From the NCBI GenBank assembly GCA_037189645.1, contig JBBCIY010000002.1, positions 1-64,000 on the forward strand: a stretch of DNA of 64,000 nt, given 5' to 3'. Positions 16,579-24,356 of this stretch are shown one piece after another (the first letter of the stretch is position 1; each line of letters starts with the position of its first letter). Under the pieces are notes generated by a model, which was not told the DNA's origin, did no database searches, and saw only the letters and a list, made by a program, of their open reading frames with translations. This stretch comes from Taishania sp037189645. Its GTDB lineage: Bacteria > Bacteroidota > Bacteroidia > Flavobacteriales_D > Crocinitomicaceae. A program made the translations under genes and the position numbers.

Positions 16579-19476
16579 ATGAATTCTGCAACTAAAAAAA
16601 AGAAGAGTTTAGCTAAAAAGATACTGAAATGGTCAGGGATCTCTTTTTTACTACTACTGATAGCGATTATTCTTATTCCTGTCTTCTTTAAAGATAAATT
16701 AAAGGAATTGGTGATCAAAGAAGTCAATAAAACATTGACGGCTGAATTAGAACTGGACGATTTCGATCTGACCTTTCTGAGCACGTTCCCCAACCTTTCC
16801 GTTCAGCTGCACGGAGCAAGGCTGAAAGGGCTGAATGAATTCGAAGGAGTGACACTCGCGGATGTCAAAACCATCCGGGCGGATGTTGGTTTGTGGAATG
16901 TGATCAAGGGAGAAACCATTTCCATTGACGCCGTTCACCTGAAAGAACCGAAGATAGACGTTCGTGTATTGTATGACGGGAAGGCAAACTACGATATCGT
17001 GAAACCGGATTCCCTGAAAACTCCCGAAGAAATCGAAGAGCCGTCCAATTTCAGGCTGGAATTGAAAAAATACTCCATTCAGAACGGAGACATCCGTTAC
17101 GATGACAAAGCAGGCGGGCTGTATGCGAAGATCGTGAACCTGAATCACGAAGGGAAGGGAGACCTGACCGCTGATGTAGTTGATTTCGAAACAAAGACGA
17201 CTACGGATGAGCTGACGTTTGAAATGGACGGATTGTCCTATTTGTCAAAAGTAAAAACAGATATTGTTGCCAATTTGCTGCTGGAATTCAAAGAGAATGC
17301 TTCAAAATTCACATTAAAGGAAAATACGTTCCAGCTGAACGCACTGAAGTTTGCAGTTGACGGTTTCTATGAAATGCTGGAGAAAAACGATAACATTGAC
17401 CTGGAGCTGAAAGCGGATAAAGCGACTTTCAAGGAATTCATTTCATTGATCCCGGCATTCTATAAGACCGGCTATGAAAGCATGCTGGCTTCCGGATCTC
17501 TTGCACTGAACGCGAAAGTGAAAGGAAAGATCGACGAGGTGAATTTACCGGGATGGGATGCCGGGATCAAAGTATCCAACGCGTCGATCAAATATCCCGA
17601 CCTGCCAGGGAAAATTGAGAATATTGCCATTATAGCAGGTTCAAAATTTGCGGGAGGAAGCAACCTGGATAAGATGACCGTGGATGTGGACAAGTTCCAC
17701 GCGGACTTTGCAGGAAACGTAGTAGATGCAACATTGAAAATGCGCAATATCATGTCGGATCCGGCTTTGATTTCAACAATCCTGGCAAAAGTAGACCTGG
17801 CGACGCTTGGAAAAGTCATCCCGCTTGCAGAAGGGGAAAAATATACAGGAAAGCTGGATGCCGATATCAGCCTGGATGGAAAAATGAGCCACATTGAAAA
17901 AGAGCAGTACGAGTCATTTAAAGCGCTGGGAACACTGAACCTGAAAGATTTCAATTACGTTTCTCCGGAACTGTCCCAGGAAGTGGAAGTGAAAGAAATG
18001 CTGTTCCGTTTCGCGCCGCAATACCTTGCACTGGAAAAACTGGATGCAAAGACGGGGAAGTCCGACTTTGCAATGAACGGTACGATCGACAATTACATGG
18101 GATACCTGTTCCGGGATGAATTGCTGAAGGGAAAATTTACATTCAACAGCAACTACATGGACCTGGATGAATTGATGAATATTGTGCCTGCGACAGGGGA
18201 AGCGGAAGCCCCTGCAGAGCAAACGACAGCTGCTGCGGAAGAAGGAGGGGTAGAGATTCCGGGGAATATTGATTTTGCGTTGAACACGAAGATCAATAAA
18301 GTGAAGTTCAACGGGATGAACGCCGAAGCTGTTAACGGTACGGTCACGTTGAGGGAGAAGGTAGCGACGCTGCACAATCTTAACCTGAATGCGATGGGAG
18401 GAAGCATTGGGCTGACAGGCGATTACAATACCCAAAACCCGGATAAGCCGAAAGCATCATTCGGCTATAAGCTGAATGAGCTGGATATTCAGCAGCTGGT
18501 AACAAATTTCGTAACGGTTGAAAAGCTGGCGCCGATCGCAAAACACCTGACGGGTAAAATTTCATCAAATTTCAATTTGTCCACAGACCTGACTTCTAAC
18601 CTGGACCCTGTTCTGTCATCCATCAACGGACTTGGAGATCTGTCCAGTTCCACACTTAAGATTTCGGGATTCAAGGCGCTGGATAAGATCGCTGACGCTA
18701 CGAAGCTGAAAAATATCAGCAACCAGACCATTAACAATCTGAAAGCGAAATTCAAAATTGAGGATGGTAAAGTTGCGGTTAACCCGTTTGATGTAGTCCT
18801 GGGAGGGATCAAAACAAATGTTTCCGGGACAATGGGACTGGATCAATCCATCGATTACGGGTTGAAAATGATCATTCCGAAGGAAAAGATTCCCCAGGAA
18901 ATGATAAAGCTGGTAGAGCAGGCGGCAGCGAAAGTGAATTCACTGGCTCCGAAACTGAACCTGAATGTGATTCCGAAAGAGATTCCGATCAATGTGAGTG
19001 TCCTGGGGTCTGTTACCGATCCGAAAGTATCGACGAATTTCAGGGAAAAATTGATGGAAGCGTCCGGAAACATGAAAGACGCTTTGGTAGACGCGGCCAA
19101 AGACAAAGTAAATGAAGTGGTTGACAAAGCGAAAGATTCCGTGAGGACGGTTGTAAACAACGCGGTTGAGAAAGGAAAAGAAGAAGTGGAGAAAAAGAAA
19201 CAGGAAGTACTCAATGCAGCGCAAAAACAAGCGGACAATGTAAAAGCGGAAGGTAAAAAAGCTGCCGAAAGGATCCGTTCGGAAGCGGATAAAGCATACG
19301 ATCAGGCAGTGGCGGCCGCAGGCTCAAACCCTTTGAAGAAAAAAGCTGCTGAGGTAGCTGCTCAGAAGGTCAAGGATGAAGCCTACAAAAAAGCAACGCA
19401 GACAGAAGATGAAGCAAACAAGCGTGCAGACGGAATTATGAGCAAAGCACGGGAAGAAGCCGACAAGCTGAATTAA
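16579..19476 (+). CDS. AsmA-family protein with coiled-coil tail, 965 aa
   Basis: The N-terminus has a lysine-rich cytoplasmic stretch followed by one membrane segment at about residues 18-36 (WSGISFLLLLIAIILIPVFF). The large periplasmic part is AsmA-like: the classic N-terminal block VNKTLTAELELDDFDLTFL and FPNLSVQLHGARLKG is present, and the C-terminal AsmA half (LTGKISSNFNLSTDLTSNL, LKISGFKALDKIADATKLK) is at about 650-830. AsmA proteins bridge the envelope and are implicated in phospholipid transport or outer-membrane homeostasis. After residue about 850 comes a 110-residue, alanine/lysine/glutamate-rich heptad region (KDKVNEVVDKAKDS, KAAERIRSEADKAYDQ) that should be a coiled coil or LEA-like helix. 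An intrinsic terminator follows the stop directly. Confidence 0.85.
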   Translation: MNSATKKKKSLAKKILKWSGISFLLLLIAIILIPVFFKDKLKELVIKEVNKTLTAELELDDFDLTFLSTFPNLSVQLHGARLKGLNEFEGVTLADVKTIRADVGLWNVIKGETISIDAVHLKEPKIDVRVLYDGKANYDIVKPDSLKTPEEIEEPSNFRLELKKYSIQNGDIRYDDKAGGLYAKIVNLNHEGKGDLTADVVDFETKTTTDELTFEMDGLSYLSKVKTDIVANLLLEFKENASKFTLKENTFQLNALKFAVDGFYEMLEKNDNIDLELKADKATFKEFISLIPAFYKTGYESMLASGSLALNAKVKGKIDEVNLPGWDAGIKVSNASIKYPDLPGKIENIAIIAGSKFAGGSNLDKMTVDVDKFHADFAGNVVDATLKMRNIMSDPALISTILAKVDLATLGKVIPLAEGEKYTGKLDADISLDGKMSHIEKEQYESFKALGTLNLKDFNYVSPELSQEVEVKEMLFRFAPQYLALEKLDAKTGKSDFAMNGTIDNYMGYLFRDELLKGKFTFNSNYMDLDELMNIVPATGEAEAPAEQTTAAAEEGGVEIPGNIDFALNTKINKVKFNGMNAEAVNGTVTLREKVATLHNLNLNAMGGSIGLTGDYNTQNPDKPKASFGYKLNELDIQQLVTNFVTVEKLAPIAKHLTGKISSNFNLSTDLTSNLDPVLSSINGLGDLSSSTLKISGFKALDKIADATKLKNISNQTINNLKAKFKIEDGKVAVNPFDVVLGGIKTNVSGTMGLDQSIDYGLKMIIPKEKIPQEMIKLVEQAAAKVNSLAPKLNLNVIPKEIPINVSVLGSVTDPKVSTNFREKLMEASGNMKDALVDAAKDKVNEVVDKAKDSVRTVVNNAVEKGKEEVEKKKQEVLNAAQKQADNVKAEGKKAAERIRSEADKAYDQAVAAAGSNPLKKKAAEVAAQKVKDEAYKKATQTEDEANKRADGIMSKAREEADKLN

Positions 19477-19488
19477 TTGATTGAGGAA

Positions 19489-19513
19489 GGCGGGGAGAGA
19501 TCCCCGCTTTTTT
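19489..19513 (+). terminator. Intrinsic terminator after AsmA gene
   Basis: The hairpin GCGGGG-agaga-CCCCGC is followed by six T, starting 13 bases after the AsmA-like gene's stop codon. Confidence 0.85.
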
Positions 19514-19566
19514 ATTGTACGGTGTTCTGTAAAAACAGCTGCATCTTGGCGCCTTTTCGGGAAATT

Positions 19567-20112
19567 TTAGTTGATTCCATATACCCACAGCGGGGGAATG
19601 TTTTTCAGTTCGAAATACTTTTTTTCGATCGGCAGCTCCCGGTACACATGTTTCATAATACCGGGCATATACGTAAAGAAACGGTAAATGGCTCCTTTTT
19701 CGGTCAGTTCCCGGATGCCGTTGTCTGTTCTTTCCTTTATTTCTCCTTTTAAGAACGGCAATCCTGAAATGATGACATCTACCTTTTCAATTCCCATTTC
19801 TGCCAGCGTTTCTCCGATCAAATGCGCACTTTTATCTACCAGGATGATCTGGTCTTTGAATTTGGTCCTCAGCAATTCGATATAAGTTGGCTCGATTTCG
19901 AAAACGATGATTTTTGTCCCTTTTTTTACCGTATTAATGATCTCCTGTGTAAACACACCATTTCCGGGGCCAAGTTCCACAACCACGTTTACCATGCTGA
20001 AATCAATTCCTTTCAGCATTGCTTTTGCAGAGGCTTTTGAGCTTGGAATGACCGAAGCGTTCTGCAGCGGGTTCCGGAGGAAGTTTTTTAGGAAAAGGAT
20101 CCTTTCTGCCAT
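19567..20112 (-). CDS. Class I SAM methyltransferase, phospholipid N-methyltransferase-like, 181 aa
   Basis: The protein resembles the short KsgA-related/PmtA-like methyltransferases. An N-terminal helix (FLKNFLRNPLQNASVIPSS) is followed by motif I at about residues 45-53 (VVELGPGNGVFT), the acidic ribose-binding residue in IVFEIEP at about 71-77, and motif IV as ISGLPFLKGE at about 114-123, where rRNA dimethylases have NxPY. The SGLPF variant is usual in the phospholipid methyltransferase group. It converges with the AsmA-like gene. The substrate (phosphatidylethanolamine or another lipid) cannot be told from sequence alone. Confidence 0.7.
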   Translation of the reverse strand: MAERILFLKNFLRNPLQNASVIPSSKASAKAMLKGIDFSMVNVVVELGPGNGVFTQEIINTVKKGTKIIVFEIEPTYIELLRTKFKDQIILVDKSAHLIGETLAEMGIEKVDVIISGLPFLKGEIKERTDNGIRELTEKGAIYRFFTYMPGIMKHVYRELPIEKKYFELKNIPPLWVYGIN

Positions 20113-20330
20113 ACCATGTTCTTTCCCGCAAAGGAAGCTGTAAATAACGACCAGAAGATTAGCAGGTTTTCAATTATGTGTAAAATTTCGGTTAAGGCCC
20201 GATTCCGGTAGTATGAAAAGCTGGCAGGTAAAGGGAATCGGTGTCCCTGGTCTGCCTTCACTGAGGTTGAATGAGGAGAATAAATACCGGGAATTCTTCG
20301 GGGATATTTCCAATAACCCAAAACCTTCCT

Positions 20331-20338
20331 TATTTTTG
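20331..20338 (+). promoter_or_regulatory. Putative -7 box for pdxA
   Basis: TATTTTTG matches TAnnTTTG and ends 24 bases before the pdxA ATG. A TTTC about 20 bases upstream could serve as the -33 element. Confidence 0.45.
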
Positions 20339-20362
20339 TAAATAAATAGTTATCCGTTTTAA

Positions 20363-21466
20363 ATGGAAAAAGAGAAAGAGAGAGAAAAAGAGACAGGAAG
20401 AGAAATTCCTGTTCGTGTAGGAATATCAATCGGGGATATCAACGGGATTGGTCCCGAAGTTGTTATCAAAGCGCTGAGCGATAACCGCCTGTTGCTGGAT
20501 TGTACTCCTGTTATTTATGCGTCCAATAAAGTGTTGGCACACCATAAAAAGCTCATCAACAACCAGGATTTTTCGTATCAGTCGTGCAAATCTGCCGATG
20601 ATGCCGCTCATAAAAAGGTGAATGTGATCAACCTGTGGGATGAAGAGATCCAGTTCGACCTGGGAAAACCGACGCAATTGGGAGGGAAATACGCGTTTAA
20701 ATCACTGGAAGCGGCAACCCAGGACCTGGCTTCCGGGAAAATCGACGTGCTGGTTACGGCTCCGATTTCCAAAGAAGCAATGGCCATGTCGGGGTTTAAG
20801 TTTCCCGGGCATACGGAGTATCTGGCAAGCCTTGCCGGAGAAGCCGAAGCATTGATGCTGATGGTTTCAGGAGACCTGCGTGTTGCACTGGCGACGACGC
20901 ATATTGCATTGAAAGATGTAAGCGCGTCCCTGTCGAGGGAGAAGATCATCGAAAAAATTGCTGCGCTGGATAAAAGCTTGCGCCGTGATTTTGGCATTCA
21001 ACGTCCTAAGATCGCTGTGTTCGGTCTTAATCCGCATGCAGGAGAGAATGGGAAAATGGGTACGGAAGAGCAGGAGATCATCGTTCCTGCCATCCGGCAG
21101 GCAAATGCACAGGGTCACCTGGCATTCGGGCCATATCCTGCGGATGGTTTCTTCGGTTCCGGATCGAGAAGCCAGTTTGATGCAGTGCTGGCAATGTACC
21201 ACGACCAGGGACTGGCTGCTTTTAAGGCGCTTGCATTTGAGGACGGGGTCAATTTTACGGCCGGGATTCCGGTTGTACGTACTTCTCCGGATCACGGAAC
21301 GGCATTCGACATTGTAGGGCAGGATAAAGCGTCTGAATTATCGATGAGAAGCGCGATCTACCTGGCAATGGACATCTACCGCAATAACAGGTTGCACAAA
21401 GAGATTTTTGCAAACCCGCTGCCTTTTGCTCCTGAAGACAAGAGAAGAAGCAGGCGGGACGAATAA
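20363..21466 (+). CDS. pdxA: 4-hydroxythreonine-4-phosphate dehydrogenase
   Basis: PdxA oxidises 4-phosphohydroxy-threonine in the DXP-dependent pathway to pyridoxal 5'-phosphate and works with PdxJ in the cytoplasm. Family signatures are visible: GISIGDINGIGPEV near residue 21, VTAPISKEAM near 131, FPGHTEYLA near 148 (metal histidine), LNPHAGENG near 222, YHDQGLAAFK near 278 (second metal histidine) and VRTSPDHGTAFDIVG near 308 (third). Length of 367 is slightly above the usual 330-350, because of an unusual highly charged N-terminal run (MEKEKEREKETGRE) encoded by an almost pure-purine tract. No later in-frame ATG exists before the conserved core, so this start is kept. A GNAT gene follows 18 bases downstream. 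Confidence 0.95.
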   Translation: MEKEKEREKETGREIPVRVGISIGDINGIGPEVVIKALSDNRLLLDCTPVIYASNKVLAHHKKLINNQDFSYQSCKSADDAAHKKVNVINLWDEEIQFDLGKPTQLGGKYAFKSLEAATQDLASGKIDVLVTAPISKEAMAMSGFKFPGHTEYLASLAGEAEALMLMVSGDLRVALATTHIALKDVSASLSREKIIEKIAALDKSLRRDFGIQRPKIAVFGLNPHAGENGKMGTEEQEIIVPAIRQANAQGHLAFGPYPADGFFGSGSRSQFDAVLAMYHDQGLAAFKALAFEDGVNFTAGIPVVRTSPDHGTAFDIVGQDKASELSMRSAIYLAMDIYRNNRLHKEIFANPLPFAPEDKRRSRRDE

Positions 21467-21484
21467 ATTTAAAACGTTTCTGGT

Positions 21485-21769
21485 ATGGAAATAAAGCAGC
21501 TGGACAATGGAAAAAGCGGGAAATTCGTGGTTTCCCGTGGGGAGGAACGCGTCGGAAGCGTAAGTTACTCCTGGATTACAGACGGGCAGCACATTTCAAT
21601 TGATTATGTGGAAGTTCGTCCCGACCTGCGTGGAAACGGACTGGGATACAGGCTGTTTCTTGCCGTAATGGAGGAAGTGCGCAAGCAAGGATTAAAAGTG
21701 ACGCCGGTCTGCTCATTCGCGGTGGCTTCTATGGAGCGGACAGAATCCTTATGGGATTTGAGAAAATAA
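21485..21769 (+). CDS. Small GNAT-family N-acetyltransferase (YidJ/PF14542-like), 94 aa
   Basis: This short, single-domain acetyltransferase-like protein has the characteristic acetyl-CoA loop VRPDLRGNGLGYRLFLAVME (about residues 38-57) and the conserved C-terminal VTPVCSFAVASM. The length of 94 fits the minimal 'GCN5-related N-acetyltransferase-like' group. It lies 18 bases after pdxA and may share its transcript; a functional tie to vitamin B6 is not implied. The substrate is unknown. Confidence 0.8.
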   Translation: MEIKQLDNGKSGKFVVSRGEERVGSVSYSWITDGQHISIDYVEVRPDLRGNGLGYRLFLAVMEEVRKQGLKVTPVCSFAVASMERTESLWDLRK

Positions 21770-21813
21770 TTAAAACTTAACAATCAAAAACCTGTAGCAA
21801 CGGCCATACATCC

Positions 21814-21821
21814 TATTTTTG
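21814..21821 (+). promoter_or_regulatory. Putative -7 box upstream of the EEP-family gene
   Basis: TATTTTTG lies 27 bases before the ATG at 21848. No clear -33 TTTG was found. Confidence 0.4.
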
Positions 21822-21847
21822 ACACGGTTTTTGATTAAGCATACATA

Positions 21848-22816
21848 ATGAACAATTCAATGAATAAATTATTGATTGCATTCTCCCTCGTGTTGATCGG
21901 GTGCAATGGACTTTCACAGAAAAATACCCATGTGGTGGCTTTCTACAACGTAGAAAACCTGTTCGATACGATCGATCAGCCTCACAACGACGAAGAATTT
22001 CTCCCGGATGGGAAGAACAAATGGACGAGTGAGCGTTACCTGGACAAGCTCCGGAAGATGAATCAGGTCATTGATTCGATGGGAAATGTCGTATTGCTGG
22101 GAATGTGTGAGATTGAAAACGGGCAGGTCATAAAAGACCTGAACGATGCATCCGGAACCAGGAAAAATTTTGGTATTGTGCATTATGAAAGCCCTGACGG
22201 AAGAGGAATAGACGTTGGAATGATCTATGATCCTGCTGTTTTGAAACTGTCGTCATCCGGATTGATCCGCTTCCGGATTCCGAACCCTGAAACACCCGAT
22301 ACCCGCGACATTGTCTGGGCGAAATTCGTGCATAAAAAAGATACATTGTTTGCGATGGTCAATCACTGGCCGTCAAGAAGAGGAGGGGAGGAGCAAAGCG
22401 AGCCCAACCGCCTGAAAGCAGCTCAGATGGCTTCCCGCTTTATTGATTCCGTGATGGCAGCTTCTCCGAAATCAAAGCTGGTCTTCATGGGCGACCTGAA
22501 TGATTATCCGGCGAACAATTCGGTGAAAATGATCGGGGAGCGCCTTCACCCGATGATTTCAAAAGCATCCGGTAAATTCGGAGGCAGCTATAACTACCGG
22601 AATGAGTGGGATGTGCTGGATCACATTATGATCTCTCCGAATGCGCATAAAGGAAGCTTCCGTTTCGTAAAAGATTCCGGTAAGATCATGTCCGACGATT
22701 TCCTGATCGAAGAATACAAGGGCAATTTAGTGCCAAAACGAAACTATGCGGGAAATAAATACCTGGACGGTTATTCCGATCACTTACCTGTAAAGGTGGG
22801 AGTGGTTTTGAAGTAA
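21848..22816 (+). CDS. Secreted endonuclease/exonuclease/phosphatase family protein, 322 aa
   Basis: The N-terminus (MNKLLIAFSLVLIGCNGLSQ) is a signal peptide; GC at about residues 18-20 also allows a lipoprotein. The EEP fold is indicated by FYNVENLFDTIDQ (first Asn/Glu metal-binding strand), MCEIENGQVI (catalytic Glu), VNHWPSRRGGEEQSEPNR, VFMGDLNDYPAN (GDLN catalytic Asp/Asn) and YSDHLPVKV (SDH catalytic pair), all in the expected order. It would hydrolyse phosphodiester or phosphomonoester bonds outside the cytoplasm. A second start (MNKL, four codons in) is equally plausible. Confidence 0.9.
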   Translation: MNNSMNKLLIAFSLVLIGCNGLSQKNTHVVAFYNVENLFDTIDQPHNDEEFLPDGKNKWTSERYLDKLRKMNQVIDSMGNVVLLGMCEIENGQVIKDLNDASGTRKNFGIVHYESPDGRGIDVGMIYDPAVLKLSSSGLIRFRIPNPETPDTRDIVWAKFVHKKDTLFAMVNHWPSRRGGEEQSEPNRLKAAQMASRFIDSVMAASPKSKLVFMGDLNDYPANNSVKMIGERLHPMISKASGKFGGSYNYRNEWDVLDHIMISPNAHKGSFRFVKDSGKIMSDDFLIEEYKGNLVPKRNYAGNKYLDGYSDHLPVKVGVVLK

Positions 22817-22871
22817 AATGTTATTTCTTTTTTCTCCACTTTTTTTGTTAGGACCAATATATTGAAATAAA

Positions 22872-23588
22872 ATGACAAAAAAAATCTTGGCAGGAATAAT
22901 ATCAGTTGTATTATTTATTTGTTTCTTATTTATAGTAAACGAAAATACAAAAAACAAAAAAGTCAGTGAGACAATCAATTTAGCTTTATCTTATGATGAA
23001 GATAGCACGATACCTTCTCCAGATACTATTTTCCACAGTATTTTTTCAGACAGCTTTAAAGAAGAAATTGTTGTTATGAAAGTTGGTGGTAAATACGGAC
23101 TCTATGATAGTCTCAATAAAAGATGCCTTACCGGAACAGATTACGATGACATCAACAGCTTTGCTGCTGAAAATGCAATTGGTTTTATCAAGGACAAAAA
23201 ATACGGTTTTCTAAATGAAAAGGGTATTGAAATTGTCCCTGCCATTTATGATTTTGTAACAGATTTCAGTTATGGTTTAGCAGCTGTTAAATTGAATGAA
23301 AAATGGGGTTATGTTGATCAGTCAGCCCGGGTAATAATACCCATAGAGTATGAAATGGCATGGACATTTACGCTTGGTCGCGGAGCAGTTAAAAAGGAAG
23401 GTAAATGGGGGTTCATTAACAAAAAAGGGAAATATATTTTAGATCCGAAATACGATGACGTAACCTATAACTTTTCTGAAGAAATACCAGTTGCTAATGT
23501 TTCCGTAAATTATCACCATTATTTTATTGATAAAAATGGAAAGTACCTGGAAGATTCGGAACCGTATACAAAATATAAAAACAACTGA
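22872..23588 (+). CDS. Membrane-anchored WG-repeat protein, AT-rich gene, 238 aa
   Basis: A short cytoplasmic start (MTKK) and one membrane segment (about 5-23, ILAGIISVVLFICFLFIVN) are followed by four or five WG-type beta repeats: GGKYGLYDSLNKR, DKKYGFLNEKGIEIVPAIYD, NEKWGYVDQSARVIIPIEYE, EGKWGFINKKGKYILDPKYD, then a degenerate repeat HHYFIDKNGKYL. WG repeats are structural and no catalytic residues are evident. By eye the gene is clearly richer in A and T than its neighbours, which suggests more recent acquisition or fast drift. Function unknown. Confidence 0.8.
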   Translation: MTKKILAGIISVVLFICFLFIVNENTKNKKVSETINLALSYDEDSTIPSPDTIFHSIFSDSFKEEIVVMKVGGKYGLYDSLNKRCLTGTDYDDINSFAAENAIGFIKDKKYGFLNEKGIEIVPAIYDFVTDFSYGLAAVKLNEKWGYVDQSARVIIPIEYEMAWTFTLGRGAVKKEGKWGFINKKGKYILDPKYDDVTYNFSEEIPVANVSVNYHHYFIDKNGKYLEDSEPYTKYKNN

Positions 23589-23824
23589 ACTAACCGGTGC
23601 TAAATCTGCCAATGTGTTTTCTGTTACAGCTGCTCTTTTTTCATCATACAATATAATGAAATCTAAATAAGAATGTTATTGGGCAATTTTTATCGGATTA
23701 TCATAACTGATCATACATCCCTGGTATTAGCCGGGCAATTTATATTTTCCCGCAATTTCTTTACATCTTTTTGTAAATCTTTAATTTTTAACAGGTTTTT
23801 TACGGTTGTTTAGTGCTACTTTCC

Positions 23825-23832
23825 TATTTTTG
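23825..23832 (+). promoter_or_regulatory. Putative -7 box immediately upstream of the HYC_CC_PP gene
   Basis: TATTTTTG ends 5 bases before the ATG at 23838. If used, transcription would begin at or next to the start codon, giving a leaderless message. Confidence 0.45.
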
Positions 23833-23837
23833 CTTCA

Positions 23838-24305
23838 ATGTTGAAGGTGAAGCATAGAAATAGCATCCGTAGATTCGTGGTTTTTCTTTCGTTGATCGTA
23901 TTTGTTACGGCCAACGTGGGGATGGCTGTTTATACGCATACCTGCTCCATAGCCGGTACGGAGAAATCATTCTTTTTAAGCTATGAAGATCCTTGCAGCG
24001 ATGATCATCCGGTGAAGAAAAAGACCTGCTGTTCGGAAGACGCAAAAGAGGAAGAACACATTGAAAACTCCTGCTGCTCCACAGATACGGATTATGTAGC
24101 ACTGGACATTGATACACGGGTTGAGAAATCAGACATACAGCTGGTTTTTAATTTCCTTTCCGTCGTTCCGGCACAGGATGCTGTGTTTTATTTCCTGCCT
24201 GAAATTACAGCAACTGCCCGCCAGCGGTTGGAATACTCCGATTTACCCCCTCCCAGATATCAGGGAAGAGACTTACAAAGCATCAACCAGGTTTACAGAA
24301 TATGA
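23838..24305 (+). CDS. HYC_CC_PP family protein, 155 aa
   Basis: One hydrophobic N-terminal segment (about 13-31, FVVFLSLIVFVTANVGMAV) is followed by the family motifs: HTCSIAG near residue 34, two vicinal-cysteine pairs (KKTCCSED near 62 and ENSCCSTD near 74), and a late PP (DLPPPRYQG near 138). In Bacteroidota this family is usually found directly upstream of a TonB-dependent receptor, as here (51 bases), often with an HMA-domain gene. The cysteine pairs and a His/Cys N-terminus suggest metal binding at the cell envelope, which is inference. Confidence 0.8.
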   Translation: MLKVKHRNSIRRFVVFLSLIVFVTANVGMAVYTHTCSIAGTEKSFFLSYEDPCSDDHPVKKKTCCSEDAKEEEHIENSCCSTDTDYVALDIDTRVEKSDIQLVFNFLSVVPAQDAVFYFLPEITATARQRLEYSDLPPPRYQGRDLQSINQVYRI

Positions 24306-24356
24306 TTATGGATTCACTTTAGGCATTGACTTAATTGTTGAATTAAATAATCATAA

